NCBI GenBank assembly: GCA_026545225.1
Contig: CM048847.1
Location: forward strand, 1,116,001 to 1,180,000
DNA: 64,000 nt
Source of the DNA: Cornus controversa
Lineage: Eukaryota; Streptophyta; Magnoliopsida; Cornales; Cornaceae
Direction of reading: 5' to 3'
Made by a program: the position numbers and the translations under genes. The notes beneath the pieces are model-generated. The model had not been told where the DNA came from and ran no database searches. It worked only from the letters and a program-made list of their open reading frames with translations. Shown in pieces: positions 34,201 to 49,200 of this stretch (its first letter is position 1; each line of letters begins with the position of its first letter).

Positions 34201-37200
34201 GAGAATGACAACAACAGTTTCGAACTTGTTTCAGTTTACTTGTCCTGATTCGAAAAGTCCCAATCCACGTGAAATCGTGCCATACCTAGAATTATACGTT
34301 GCTTTATGCCTAATTCAACCGTCAGGATGTCCTGAATCGAAAAGAGTAATTCCATGCTGCACCCATGAATGATCACAACCGTATGGTGCTCTATGCCAAC
34401 TTCAACCATCTGGACAAGTAAAAGAAACAATTCCCAAGCTATCGATGATTTTAAACAAGTTTAGTTTGAGTTGTTCTGATTCAAAAACCCATTCCTTGAG
34501 AAGTCGTGCCATAATCAGAATCGTAAGTTTCTTTTTTCCAAATTAGACCATCAAAGCATCCAAAAGAAGTGACGAACATGTCAATCCGATCTTCATCACA
34601 ACCGTATGGTGCTTTGTTCCAAGTTCGACCGTTTGGACATCTAAAGGAAACAATTAGCAAGCTACCAACCATTTTAAACTTGTTTCATTTGAGTTATTTT
34701 GAGTCGAAAACCGCATTCCAAGAGAAGTCGTGCCATAATACTAATCATACGCTGCTTTAATCTAAATGAAACCATCACAGAATCCCAAAGAAATGATGAG
34801 CATGTCGATCCGATCTTCATCCATGTTTGTTTGAGTTGTTCTGAGTTGAAAAGAACAATTGCTTGCAATAATCAGGCATGACGACAACCGTATGGCGCTT
34901 TGTGCTAGAATTGACCATCTGGATGTCCAGAAGAATAGAGAATGACAACAACGGTTTTGAACTTGTTTCGTTTGACTTGTCCTGATTCGAAAAGTCACAA
35001 TCCACGTGAAATCGTGCCATACCTAGAATTATACGTTGCTTTATGCCTAATTCAACCGTCAGGATGTCCTGAATCGAAAAGAGTATTTCCATGCTGCACC
35101 CATGAATGATCACAACCGTATGGTGCTCTATGCCAACTTCAACCATCTGGACAAGTAAAAGAAACAATTCCCAAGCTATCGATGATTTTAAACAAGTTTA
35201 GTTTGAGTTGTTCTGATTCAAAAACCCATTCCTTGAGAAGTCGTGCCATAATCAGAATCGTAAGTTTCTTTTTTCCAAATTAGACCATCAAAGCATCCAA
35301 AAGAAGTGACGAACATGTCAATCCGATCTTCATCACAACCGTATGGTGCTTTGTTCCAAGTTCGACCGTTTGGACATCTAAAGGAAACAATTAGCAAGCT
35401 ACCAACCATTTTAAACTTGTTTCATTTGAGTTGTTTTGATTCCAAAACCGCATTCCAAGAGAAGTCGTGCCATAATACTAATCTTACGCTACTTTTTTCT
35501 AAATGAAACCATTAAAGCGTCCCAAAGAAACGATGAGCTTGTCAATCCGATCTTCATCCGTGTTTGTTTGAGTTATTCTGAGTCGAAAGAACAATTGCTT
35601 GAAATAATCCAGCATGACGACAACCGTATGGCGCTTTGTGCTAGAATTGACCATCTGGATGTCCAGAAGAATAGAGAATGACAACAACGGTTTCGAACTT
35701 GTTTCAGTTTACTTGTCCTGATTCGAAAAGTCCCAATCCACGTGAAATCGTGCCATACCTAGAATTATACGTTGCTTTATGCCTAATTCAACCGTCAGGA
35801 TGTCCTGAATCGAAAAGAGTAATTCCATGCTGCACCCATGAATGATCACAACCGTATGGTGCTCTATGCCAACTTCAACCATCTGGACAAGTAAAAGAAA
35901 CAATTCCCAAGCTATCGATGATTTTAAACAAGTTTAGTTTGAGTTGTTCTGATTCAAAAACCCATTCCTTGAGAAGTCGTGCCATAATCAGAATCGTAAG
36001 TTTCTTTTTTCCAAATTAGACCATCAAAGCATCCAAAAGAAGTGACGAACATGTCAATCCGATCTTCATCACAACCGTATGGTGCTTTGTTCCAAGTTCG
36101 ACCGTTTGGACATCTAAAGGAAACAATTAGCAAGCTACCAACCATTTTAAACTTGTTTCATTTGAGTTATTTTGAGTCGAAAACCGCATTCCAAGAGAAG
36201 TCGTGCCATAATACTAATCATACGCTGCTTTAATCTAAATGAAACCATCACAGAATCCCAAAGAAATGATGAGCATGTCGATCCGATCTTCATCCATGTT
36301 TGTTTGAGTTGTTCTGAGTTGAAAAGAACAATTGCTTGCAATAATCAGGCATGACGACAACCGTATGGCGCTTTGTGCTAGAATTGACCATCTGGATGTC
36401 CAGAAGAATAGAGAATCACAACAACGGTTTTGAACTTGTTTCGTTTGACTTGTCCTGATTCGAAAAGTCACAATCCACGTGAAATCGTGCCATACCTAGA
36501 ATTATACGTTGCTTTATGCCTAATTCAACCGTCAGGATGTCCTGAATCGAAAAGAGTATTTCCATGCTGCACCCATGAATGATCACAACCGTATGGTGCT
36601 CTATGCCAACTTCAACCATCTGGACAAGTAAAAGAAACAATTCCCAAGCTATCGATGATTTTAAACAAGTTTAGTTTGAGTTGTTCTGATTCAAAAACCC
36701 ATTCCTTGAGAAGTCGTGCCATAATCAGAATCGTAAGTTTCTTTTTTCCAAATTAGACCATCAAAGCATCCAAAAGAAGTGACGAACATGTCAATCCGAT
36801 CTTCATCACAACCGTATGGTGCTTTGTTCCAAGTTCGACCGTTTGGACATCTAAAGGAAACAATTAGCAAGCTACCAACCATTTTAAACTTGTTTCATTT
36901 GAGTTGTTTTGATTCGAAAACCGCATTCCAAGAGAAGTCGTGCCATAATACTAATCTTACGCTACTTTTTTCTAAATGAAACCATTAAAGCGTCCCAAAG
37001 AAACGATGAGCTTGTCAATCCGATCTTCATCCGTGTTTGTTTGAGTTATTCTGAGTCGAAAGAACAATTGCTTGAAATAATCCAGCATGACGACAACCGT
37101 ATGGCGCTTTGTGCTAGAATTGACCATCTGGATGTCCAGAAGAATAGAGAATGACAACAACGGTTTCGAACTTGTTTCAGTTTACTTGTCCTGATTCGAA

Positions 37201-40200
37201 AAGTCCCAATCCACGTGAAATCGTGCCATACCTAGAATTATACGTTGCTTTATGCCTAATTCAACCGTCAGGATGTCCTGAATCGAAAAGAGTAATTCCA
37301 TGCTGCACCCATGAATGATCACAACCGTATGGTGCTCTATGCCAACTTCAACCATCTGGACAAGTAAAAGAAACAATTCCCAAGCTATCGATGATTTTAA
37401 ACAAGTTTAGTTTGAGTTGTTCTGATTCAAAAACCCATTCCTTGAGAAGTCGTGCCATAATCAGAATCGTAAGTTTCTTTTTTCCAAATTAGACCATCAA
37501 AGCATCCAAAAGAAGTGACGAACATGTCAATCCGATCTTCATCACAACCGTATGGTGCTTTGTTCCAAGTTCGACCGTTTGGACATCTAAAGGAAACAAT
37601 TAGCAAGCTACCAACCATTTTAAACTTGTTTCATTTGAGTTATTTTGAGTCGAAAACCGCATTCCAAGAGAAGTCGTGCCATAATACTAATCATACGCTG
37701 CTTTAATCTAAATGAAACCATCACAGAATCCCAAAGAAATGATGAGCATGTCGATCCGATCTTCATCCATGTTTGTTTGAGTTGTTCTGAGTTGAAAAGA
37801 ACAATTGCTTGCAATAATCAGGCATGACGACAACCGTATGGCGCTTTGTGCTAGAATTGACCATCTGGATGTCCAGAAGAATAGAGAATGACAACAACGG
37901 TTTTGAACTTGTTTCGTTTGACTTGTCCTGATTCGAAAAGTCACAATCCACGTGAAATCGTGCCATACCTAGAATTATACGTTGCTTTATGCCTAATTCA
38001 ACCGTCAGGATGTCCTGAATCGAAAAGAGTATTTCCATGCTGCACCCATGAATGATCACAACCGTATGGTGCTCTATGCCAACTTCAACCATCTGGACAA
38101 GTAAAAGAAACAATTCCCAAGCTATCGATGATTTTAAACAAGTTTAGTTTGAGTTGTTCTGATTCAAAAACCCATTCCTTGAGAAGTCGTGCCATAATCA
38201 GAATCGTAAGTTTCTTTTTTCCAAATTAGACCATCAAAGCATCCAAAAGAAGTGACGAACATGTCAATCCGATCTTCATCACAACCGTATGGTGCTTTGT
38301 TCCAAGTTCGACCGTTTGGACATCTAAAGGAAACAATTAGCAAGCTACCAACCATTTTAAACTTGTTTCATTTGAGTTGTTTTGATTCGAAAACCGCATT
38401 CCAAGAGAAGTCGTGCCATAATACTAATCTTACGCTACTTTTTTCTAAATGAAACCATTAAAGCGTCCCAAAGAAACGATGAGCTTGTCAATCCGATCTT
38501 CATCCGTGTTTGTTTGAGTTATTCTGAGTCGAAAGAACAATTGCTTGAAATAATCCAGCATGACGACAACCGTATGGCGCTTTGTGCTAGAATTGACCAT
38601 CTGGATGTCCAGAAGAATAGAGAATGACAACAACGGTTTCGAACTTGTTTCAGTTTACTTGTCCTGATTCGAAAAGTCCCAATCCACGTGAAATCGTGCC
38701 ATACCTAGAATTATACGTTGCTTTATGCCTAATTCAACCGTCAGGATGTCCTGAATCGAAAAGAGTAATTCCATGCTGCACCCATGAATGATCACAACCG
38801 TATGGTGCTCTATGCCAACTTCAACCATCTGGACAAGTAAAAGAAACAATTCCCAAGCTATCGATGATTTTAAACAAGTTTAGTTTGAGTTGTTCTGATT
38901 CAAAAACCCATTCCTTGAGAAGTCGTGCCATAATCAGAATCGTAAGTTTCTTTTTTCCAAATTAGACCATCAAAGCATCCAAAAGAAGTGACGAACATGT
39001 CAATCCGATCTTCATCACAACCGTATGGTGCTTTGTTCCAAGTTCGACCGTTTGGACATCTAAAGGAAACAATTAGCAAGCTACCAACCATTTTAAACTT
39101 GTTTCATTTGAGTTGTTTTGATTCGAAAACTGCATTCCAAGAGAAGTCGTGCCATAATACTAATCATACGCTGCTTTAATCTAAATGAAACCATCACAGA
39201 ATCCCAAAGAAATGATGAGCATGTCGATCCGATCTTCATCCATGTTTGTTTGAGTTGTTCTGAGTTGAAAAGAACAATTGCTTGCAATAATCAGGCATGA
39301 CGACAACCGTATGGCGCTTTGTGCTAGAATTGACCATCTGGATGTCCAGAAGAATAGAGAATGACAACAACGGTTTTGAACTTGATTCATTTGACTTGTC
39401 CTGATTCGAAAAGTCACAATCCACGTGAAATCGTGCCATACCTAGAATTATACGTTGCTTTATGCCTAATTCAACCGTCAGGATGTCCTGAATCGAAAAG
39501 AGTATTTCCATGCTGCACCCATGAATGATCACAACCGTATGGTGCTCTATGCCAACTTCAACCATCTGGACAAGTAAAAGAAACAATTCCCAAGCTATCG
39601 ATGATTTTAAACAAGTTTAGTTTGAGTTGTTCTGATTCAAAAACCCATTCCTTGAGAAGTCGTGCCATAATCAGAATCGTAAGTTTCTTTTTTCCAAATT
39701 AGACCATCAAAGCATCCAAAAGAAGTGACGAACATGTCAATCCGATCTTCATCACAACCGTATGGTGCTTTGTTCCAAGTTCGACCGTTTGGACATCTAA
39801 AGGAAACAATTAGCAAGCTACCAACCATTTTAAACTTGTTTCATTTGAGTTGTTTTGATTCGAAAACCGCATTCCAAGAGAAGTCGTGCCATAATACTAA
39901 TCTTACGCTGCTTTTTTCTAAATGAAACCATTAAAGCGTCCCAAAGAAACGATGACCTTGTCAATCCGATCTTCATCCGTGTTTGTTTGAGTTATTCTGA
40001 GTCGAAAGAACAATTGCTTGAAATAATCCAGCATGACGACAACCGTATGGCGCTTTGTGCTAGAATTGACCATCTGGATGTCCAGAAGAATAGAGAATGA
40101 CAACAACGGTTTCGAACTTGTTTCAGTTTACTTGTCCTGATTCGAAAAGTCCCAATCCACGTGAAATCGTGCCATACCTAGAATTATACGTTGCTTTATG

Positions 40201-43200
40201 CCTAATTCAACCGTCAGGATGTCCTGAATCGAAAAGAGTAATTCCATGCTGCACCCATGAATGATCACAACCGTATGGTGCTCTATGCCAACTTCAACCA
40301 TCTGGACAAGTAAAAGAAACAATTCCCAAGCTATCGATGATTTTAAACAAGTTTAGTTTGAGTTGTTCTGATTCAAAAACCCATTCCTTGAGAAGTCGTG
40401 CCATAATCAGAATCGTAAGTTTCTTTTTTCCAAATTAGACCATCAAAGCATCCAAAAGAAGTGACGAACATGTCAATCCGATCTTCATCACAACCGTATG
40501 GTGCTTTGTTCCAAGTTCGACCGTTTGGACATCTAAAGGAAACAATTAGCAAGCTACCAACCATTTTAAACTTGTTTCATTTGAGTTATTTTGAGTCGAA
40601 AACCGCATTCCAAGAGAAGTCGTGCCATAATACTAATCATACGCTGCTTTAATCTAAATGAAACCATCACAGAATCCCAAAGAAATGATGAGCATGTCGA
40701 TCCGATCTTCATCCATGTTTGTTTGAGTTGTTCTGAGTTGAAAAGAACAATTGCTTGCAATAATCAGGCATGACGACAACCGTATGGCGCTTTGTGCTAG
40801 AATTGACCATCTGGATGTCCAGAAGAATAGAGAATGACAACAACGGTTTTGAACTTGTTTCGTTTGACTTGTCCTGATTCGAAAAGTCACAATCCACGTG
40901 AAATCGTGCCATACCTAGAATTATACGTTGCTTTATGCCTAATTCAACCGTCAGGATGTCCTGAATCGAAAAGAGTATTTCCATGCTGCACCCATGAATG
41001 ATCACAACCGTATGGTGCTCTATGCCAACTTCAACCATCTGGACAAGTAAAAGAAACAATTCCCAAGCTATCGATGATTTTAAACAAGTTTAGTTTGAGT
41101 TGTTCTGATTCAAAAACCCATTCCTTGAGAAGTCGTGCCATAATCAGAATCGTAAGTTTCTTTTTTCCAAATTAGACCATCAAAGCATCCAAAAGAAGTG
41201 ACGAACATGTCAATCCGATCTTCATCACAACCGTATGGTGCTTTGTTCCAAGTTCGACCGTTTGGACATCTAAAGGAAACAATTAGCAAGCTACCAACCA
41301 TTTTAAACTTGTTTCATTTGAGTTGTTTTGATTCGAAAACCGCATTCCAAGAGAAGTCGTGCCATAATACTAATCTTACGCTACTTTTTTCTAAATGAAA
41401 CCATTAAAGCGTCCCAAAGAAACGATGAGCTTGTCAATCCGATCTTCATCCGTGTTTGTTTGAGTTATTCTGAGTCGAAAGAACAATTGCTTGAAATAAT
41501 CCAGCATGACGACAACCGTATGGCGCTTTGTGCTAGAATTGACCATCTGGATGTCCAGAAGAATAGAGAATGACAACAACGGTTTCGAACTTGTTTCAGT
41601 TTACTTGTCCTGATTCGAAAAGTCCCAATCCACGTGAAATCGTGCCATACCTAGAATTATACGTTGCTTTATGCCTAATTCAACCGTCAGGATGTCCTGA
41701 ATCGAAAAGAGTAATTCCATGCTGCACCCATGAATGATCACAACCGTATGGTGCTCTATGCCAACTTCAACCATCTGGACAAGTAAAAGAAACAATTCCC
41801 AAGCTATCGATGATTTTAAACAAGTTTAGTTTGAGTTGTTCTGATTCAAAAACCCATTCCTTGAGAAGTCGTGCCATAATCAGAATCGTAAGTTTCTTTT
41901 TTCCAAATTAGACCATCAAAGCATCCAAAAGAAGTGACGAACATGTCAATCCGATCTTCATCACAACCGTATGGTGCTTTGTTCCAAGTTCGACCGTTTG
42001 GACATCTAAAGGAAACAATTAGCAAGCTACCAACCATTTTAAACTTGTTTCATTTGAGTTGTTTTGATTCGAAAACTGCATTCCAAGAGAAGTCGTGCCA
42101 TAATACTAATCATACGCTGCTTTAATCTAAATGAAACCATCACAGAATCCCAAAGAAATGATGAGCATGTCGATCCGATCTTCATCCATGTTTGTTTGAG
42201 TTGTTCTGAGTTGAAAAGAACAATTGCTTGCAATAATCAGGCATGACGACAACCGTATGGCGCTTTGTGCTAGAATTGACCATCTGGATGTCCAGAAGAA
42301 TAGAGAATGACAACAACGGTTTTGAACTTGATTCATTTGACTTGTCCTGATTCGAAAAGTCACAATCCACGTGAAATCGTGCCATACCTAGAATTATACG
42401 TTGCTTTATGCCTAATTCAACCGTCAGGATGTCCTGAATCGAAAAGAGTATTTCCATGCTGCACCCATGAATGATCACAACCGTATGGTGCTCTATGCCA
42501 ACTTCAACCATCTGGACAAGTAAAAGAAACAATTCCCAAGCTATCGATGATTTTAAACAAGTTTAGTTTGAGTTGTTCTGATTCAAAAACCCATTCCTTG
42601 AGAAGTCGTGCCATAATCAGAATCGTAAGTTTCTTTTTTCCAAATTAGACCATCAAAGCATCCAAAAGAAGTGACGAACATGTCAATCCGATCTTCATCA
42701 CAACCGTATGGTGCTTTGTTCCAAGTTCGACCGTTTGGACATGTAAAGGAAACAATTAGCAAGCTACCAACCATTTTAAACTTGTTTCATTTGAGTTGTT
42801 TTGATTCGAAAACCGCATTCCAAGAGAAGTCGTGCCATAATACTAATCTTACGCTGCTTTTTTCTAAATGAAACCATTAAAGCGTCCCAAAGAAACGATG
42901 AGCTTGTCAATCCGATCTTCATCCGTGTTTGTTTGAGTTATTCTGAGTCGAAAGAACAATTGCTTGAAATAATCCAGCATGACGACAACCGTATGGCGCT
43001 TTGTGCTAGAATTGACCATCTGGATGTCCAGAACAATAGAGAATGACAACAACGGTTTTGAACTTGTTTCGTTTGACTTGTCCTGATTCGAAAAGTCACA
43101 ATCCACGTGAAATCGTGCCATACCTAGAATTATACGTTGCTTTATGCCTAATTCAACCGTCAGGATGTCCTGAATCGAAAAGAGTATTTCCATGCTGCAC

Positions 43201-46200
43201 CCATGAATGATCACAACCGTATGGTGCTCTATGCCAACTTCAACCATCTGGACAAGTAAAAGAAACAATTCCCAAGCTATCGATGATTTTAAACAAGTTT
43301 AGTTTGAGTTGTTCTGATTCAAAAACCCATTCCTTGAGAAGTCGTGCCATAATCAGAATCGTAAGTTTCTTTTTTCCAAATTAGACCATCAAAGCATCCA
43401 AAAGAAGTGACGAACATGTCAATCCGATCTTCATCACAACCGTATGGTGCTTTGTTCCAAGTTCGACCGTTTGGACATCTAAAGGAAACAATTAGCAAGC
43501 TACCAACCATTTTAAACTTGTTTCATTTGAGTTATTTTGAGTCGAAAACCGCATTCCAAGAGAAGTCGTGCCATAATACTAATCATACGCTACTTTAATC
43601 TAAATGAAACCATCACAGAATCCCAAAGAAATGATGAGCATGTCGATCCGATCTTCATCCATGTTTGTTTGAGTTGTTCTGAGTTGAAAAGAACAATTGC
43701 TTGCAATAATCAGGCATGACGACAACCGTATGGCGCTTTGTGCTAGAATTGACCATCTGGATGTCCAGAAGAATAGAGAATGACAACAACGGTTTTGAAC
43801 TTGTTTCGTTTGACTTGTCCTGATTCGAAAAGTCACAATCCACGTGAAATCGTGCCATACCTAGAATTATACGTTGCTTTATGCCTAATTCAACCGTCAG
43901 GATGTCCTGAATCGAAAAGAGTATTTCCATGCTGCACCCATGAATGATCACAACCGTATGGTGCTCTATGCCAACTTCAACCATCTGGACAAGTAAAAGA
44001 AACAATTCCCAAGCTATCGATGATTTTAAACAAGTTTAGTTTGAGTTGTTCTGATTCAAAAACCCATTCCTTGAGAAGTCGTGCCATAATCAGAATCGTA
44101 AGTTTCTTTTTTCCAAATTAGACCATCAAAGCATCCAAAAGAAGTGACGAACATGTCAATCCGATCTTCATCACAACCGTATGGTGCTTTGTTCCAAGTT
44201 CGACCGTTTGGACATCTAAAGGAAACAATTAGCAAGCTACCAACCATTTTAAACTTGTTTCATTTGAGTTGTTTTGATTCAAAAACCGCATTCCAAGAGA
44301 AGTCGTGCCATAATACTAATCTTACGCTACTTTTTTCTAAATGAAACCATTAAAGCGTCCCAAAGAAACGATGAGCTTGTCAATCCGATCTTCATCCGTG
44401 TTTGTTTGAGTTATTCTGAGTCGAAAGAACAATTGCTTGAAATAATCCAGCATGACGACAACCGTATGGCGCTTTGTGCTAGAATTGACCATCTGGATGT
44501 CCAGAAGAATAGAGAATGACAACAACGGTTTCGAACTTGTTTCAGTTTACTTGTCCTGATTCGAAAAGTCCCAATCCACGTGAAATCGTGCCATACCTAG
44601 AATTATACGTTGCTTTATGCCTAATTCAACCGTCAGGATGTCCTGAATCGAAAAGAGTAATTCCATGCTGCACCCATGAATGATCACAACCGTATGGTGC
44701 TCTATGCCAACTTCAACCATCTGGACAAGTAAAAGAAACAATTCCCAAGCTATCGATGATTTTAAACAAGTTTAGTTTGAGTTGTTCTGATTCAAAAACC
44801 CATTCCTTGAGAAGTCGTGCGATAATCAGAATCGTAAGTTTCTTTTTTCCAAATTAGACCATCAAAGCATCCAAAAGAAGTGACGAACATGTCAATCCGA
44901 TCTTCATCACAACCGTATGGTGCTTTGTTCCAAGTTCGACCGTTTGGACATCTAAAGGAAACAATTAGCAAGCTACCAACCATTTTAAACTTGTTTCATT
45001 TGAGTTATTTTGAGTCGAAAACCGCATTCCAAGAGAAGTCGTGCCATAATACTAATCATACGCTACTTTAATCTAAATGAAACCATCACAGAATCCCAAA
45101 GAAATGATGAGCATGTCGATCCGATCTTCATCCATGTTTGTTTGAGTTGTTCTGAGTTGAAAAGAACAATTGCTTGCAATAATCAGGCATGACGACAACT
45201 GTATGGCGCTTTGTGCTAGAATTGACCATCTGGATGTCCAGAAGAATAGAGAATGACAACAACGGTTTTGAACTTGTTTCGTTTGACTTGTCCTGATTCG
45301 AAAAGTCACAATCCACGTGAAATCGTGCCATACCTAGAATTATACGTTGCTTTATGCCTAATTCAACCGTCAGGATGTCCTGAATCGAAAAGAGTATTTC
45401 CATGCTGCACCCATGAATGATCACAACCGTATGGTGCTCTATGCCAACTTCAACCATCTGGACAAGTAAAAGAAACAATTCCCAAGCTATCGATGATTTT
45501 AAACAAGTTTAGTTTGAGTTGTTCTGATTCAAAAACCCATTCCTTGAGAAGTCGTGCCATAATCAGAATCGTAAGTTTCTTTTTTCCAAATTAGACCATC
45601 AAAGCATCCAAAAGAAGTGACGAACATGTCAATCCGATCTTCATCACAACCGTATGGTGCTTTGTTCAAAGTTCGACCGTTTGGACATCTAAAGGAAACA
45701 ATTAGCAAGCTACCAACCATTTTAAACTTGTTTCATTTGAGTTGTTTTGATTCGAAAACTGCATTCCAAGAGAAGTCGTGCCATAATACTAATCATACGC
45801 TGCTTTAATCTAAATGAAACCATCACAGAATCCCAAAGAAATGATGAGCATGTCGATCCGATCTTCATCCATGTTTGTTTGAGTTGTTCTGAGTTGAAAA
45901 GAACAATTGCTTGCAATAATCAGGCATGACGACAACCGTATGGCGCTTTGTGCTAGAATTGACCATCTGGATGTCCAGAAGAATAGAGAATGACAACAAC
46001 GGTTTTGAACTTGTTTCGTTTGACTTGTCCTGATTCGAAAAGTCACAATCCACGTGAAATCGTGCCATACCTAGAATTATACGTTGCTTTATGCCTAATT
46101 CAACCGTCAGGATGTCCTGAATCGAAAAGAGTATTTCCATGCTGCACCCATGAATGATCACAACCGTATGGTGCTCTATGCCAACTTCAACCATCTGGAC

Positions 46201-49200
46201 AAGTAAAAGAAACAATTCCCAAGCTATCGATGATTTTAAACAAGTTTAGTTTGAGTTGTTCTGATTCAAAAACCCATTCCTTGAGAAGTCGTGCCATAAT
46301 CAGAATCGTAAGTTTCTTTTTTCCAAATTAGACCATCAAAGCATCCAAAAGAAGTGACGAACATGTCAATCCGATCTTCATCACAACCGTATGGTGCTTT
46401 GTTCCAAGTTCGACCGTTTGGACATGTAAAGGAAACAATTAGCAAGCTACCAACCATTTTAAACTTGTTTCATTTGAGTTGTTTTGATTCGAAAACCGCA
46501 TTCCAAGAGAAGTCGTGCCATAATACTAATCTTACGCTGCTTTTTTCTAAATGAAACCATTAAAGCGTCCCAAAGAAACGATGAGCTTGTCAATCCGATC
46601 TTCATCCGTGTTTGTTTGAGTTATTCTGAGTCGAAAGAACAATTGCTTGAAATAATCCAGCATGACGACAACCGTATGGCGCTTTGTGCTAGAATTGACC
46701 ATCTGGATGTCCAGAACAATAGAGAATGACAACAACGGTTTTGAACTTGTTTCGTTTGACTTGTCCTGATTCGAAAAGTCACAATCCACGTGAAATCGTG
46801 CCATACCTAGAATTATACGTTGCTTTATGCCTAATTCAACCGTCAGGATGTCCTGAATCGAAAAGAGTATTTCCATGCTGCACCCATGAATGATCACAAC
46901 CGTATGGTGCTCTATGCCAACTTCAACCATCTGGACAAGTAAAAGAAACAATTCCCAAGCTATCGATGATTTTAAACAAGTTTAGTTTGAGTTGTTCTGA
47001 TTCAAAAACCCATTCCTTGAGAAGTCGTGCCATAATCAGAATCGTAAGTTTCTTTTTTCCAAATTAGACCATCAAAGCATCCAAAAGAAGTGACGAACAT
47101 GTCAATCTGATCTTCATCACAACCGTATGGTGCTTTGTTCCAAGTTCGACCGTTTGGACATCTAAAGGAAACAATTAGCAAGCTACCAACCATTTTAAAC
47201 TTGTTTCATTTGAGTTATTTTGAGTCGAAAACCGCATTCCAAGAGAAGTCGTGCCATAATACTAATCATACGCTACTTTAATCTAAATGAAACCATCACA
47301 GAATCCCAAAGAAATGATGAGCATGTCGATCCGATCTTCATCCATGTTTGTTTGAGTTGTTCTGAGTTGAAAAGAACAATTGCTTGCAATAATCAGGCAT
47401 GACGACAACCGTATGGCGCTTTGTGCTAGAATTGACCATCTGGATGTCCAGAAGAATAGAGAATGACAACAACGGTTTTGAACTTGTTTCGTTTGACTTG
47501 TCCTGATTCGAAAAGTCACAATCCACGTGAAATCGTGCCATACCTAGAATTATACGTTGCTTTATGCCTAATTCAACCGTCAGGATGTCCTGAATCGAAA
47601 AGAGTATTTCCATGCTGCACCCATGAATGATCACAACCGTATGGTGCTCTATGCCAACTTCAACCATCTGGACAAGTAAAAGAAACAATTCCCAAGCTAT
47701 CGATGATTTTAAACAAGTTTAGTTTGAGTTGTTCTGATTCAAAAACCCATTCCTTGAGAAGTCGTGCCATAATCAGAATCGTAAGTTTCTTTTTTCCAAA
47801 TTAGACCATCAAAGCATCCAAAAGAAGTGACGAACATGTCAATCCGATCTTCATCACAACCGTATGGTGCTTTGTTCCAAGTTCGACCGTTTGGACATCT
47901 AAAGGAAACAATTAGCAAGCTACCAACCATTTTAAACTTGTTTCATTTGAGTTGTTTTGATTCAAAAACCGCATTCCAAGAGAAGTCGTGCCATAATACT
48001 AATCTTACGCTACTTTTTTCTAAATGAAACCAATAAAGCGTCCCAAAGAAACGATGAGCTTGTCAATCCGATCTTCATCCGTGTTTGTTTGAGTTATTCT
48101 GAGTCGAAAGAACAATTGCTTGAAATAATCCAGCATGACGACAACCGTATGGCGCTTTGTGCTAGAATTGACCATCTGGATGTCCAGAAGAATAGAGAAT
48201 GACAACAACGGTTTCGAACTTGTTTCAGTTTACTTGTCCTGATTCGAAAAGTCCCAATCCACGTGAAATCGTGCCATACCTAGAATTATACGTTGCTTTA
48301 TGCCTAATTCAACCGTCAGGATGTCCTGAATCGAAAAGAGTAATTCCATGCTGCACCCATGAATGATCACAACCGTATGGTGCTCTATGCCAACTTCAAC
48401 CATCTGGACAAGTAAAAGAAACAATTCCCAAGCTATCGATGATTTTAAACAAGTTTAGTTTGAGTTGTTCTGATTCAAAAACCCATTCCTTGAGAAGTCG
48501 TGCCATAATCAGAATCGTAAGTTTCTTTTTTCCAAATTAGACCATCAAAGCATCCAAAAGAAGTGACGAACATGTCAATCCGATCTTCATCACAACCGTA
48601 TGGTGCTTTGTTCCAAGTTCGACCGTTTGGACATCTAAAGGAAACAATTAGCAAGCTACCAACCATTTTAAACTTGTTTCATTTGAGTTATTTTGAGTCG
48701 AAAACCGCATTCCAAGAGAAGTCGTGCCATAATACTAATCATACGCTACTTTAATCTAAATGAAACCATCACAGAATCCCAAAGAAATGATGAGCATGTC
48801 GATCCGATCTTCATCCATGTTTGTTTGAGTTGTTCTGAGTTGAAAAGAACAATTGCTTGCAATAATCAGGCATGACGACAACCGTATGGCGCTTTGTGCT
48901 AGAATTGACCATCTGGATGTCCAGAAGAATAGAGAATGACAACAACGGTTTTGAACTTGTTTCGTTTGACTTGTCCTGATTCGAAAAGTCACAATCCACG
49001 TGAAATCGTGCCATACCTAGAATTATACGTTGCTTTATGCCTAATTCAACCGTCAGGATGTCCTGAATCGAAAAGAGTATTTCCATGCTGCACCCATGAA
49101 TGATCACAACCGTATGGTGCTCTATGCCAACTTCAACCATCTGGACAAGTAAAAGAAACAATTCCCAAGCTATCGATGATTTTAAACAAGTTTAGTTTGA

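Larger units (their letters stand above)
17061..34210 (+). repeat. Satellite domain I: trimeric higher-order repeat of about 2209 bp
   Basis: About 23 units. Three A-monomer types rotate: ctttttTctaaat (17793), ctttaatctaaat (18529) and cttttttataaat (19266), then again from 20002. The matching C-monomer marker (gttcaaagttcg instead of gttccaagttcg) recurs every 2209-2210 bp, in the units at 17544, 19753, 21963, 24172, 26381 and 28590, then out of phase at 32272. All B monomers here read ccaaattc. The right boundary is placed where B changes to cctaattc (first at 34311). Confidence 0.85.
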
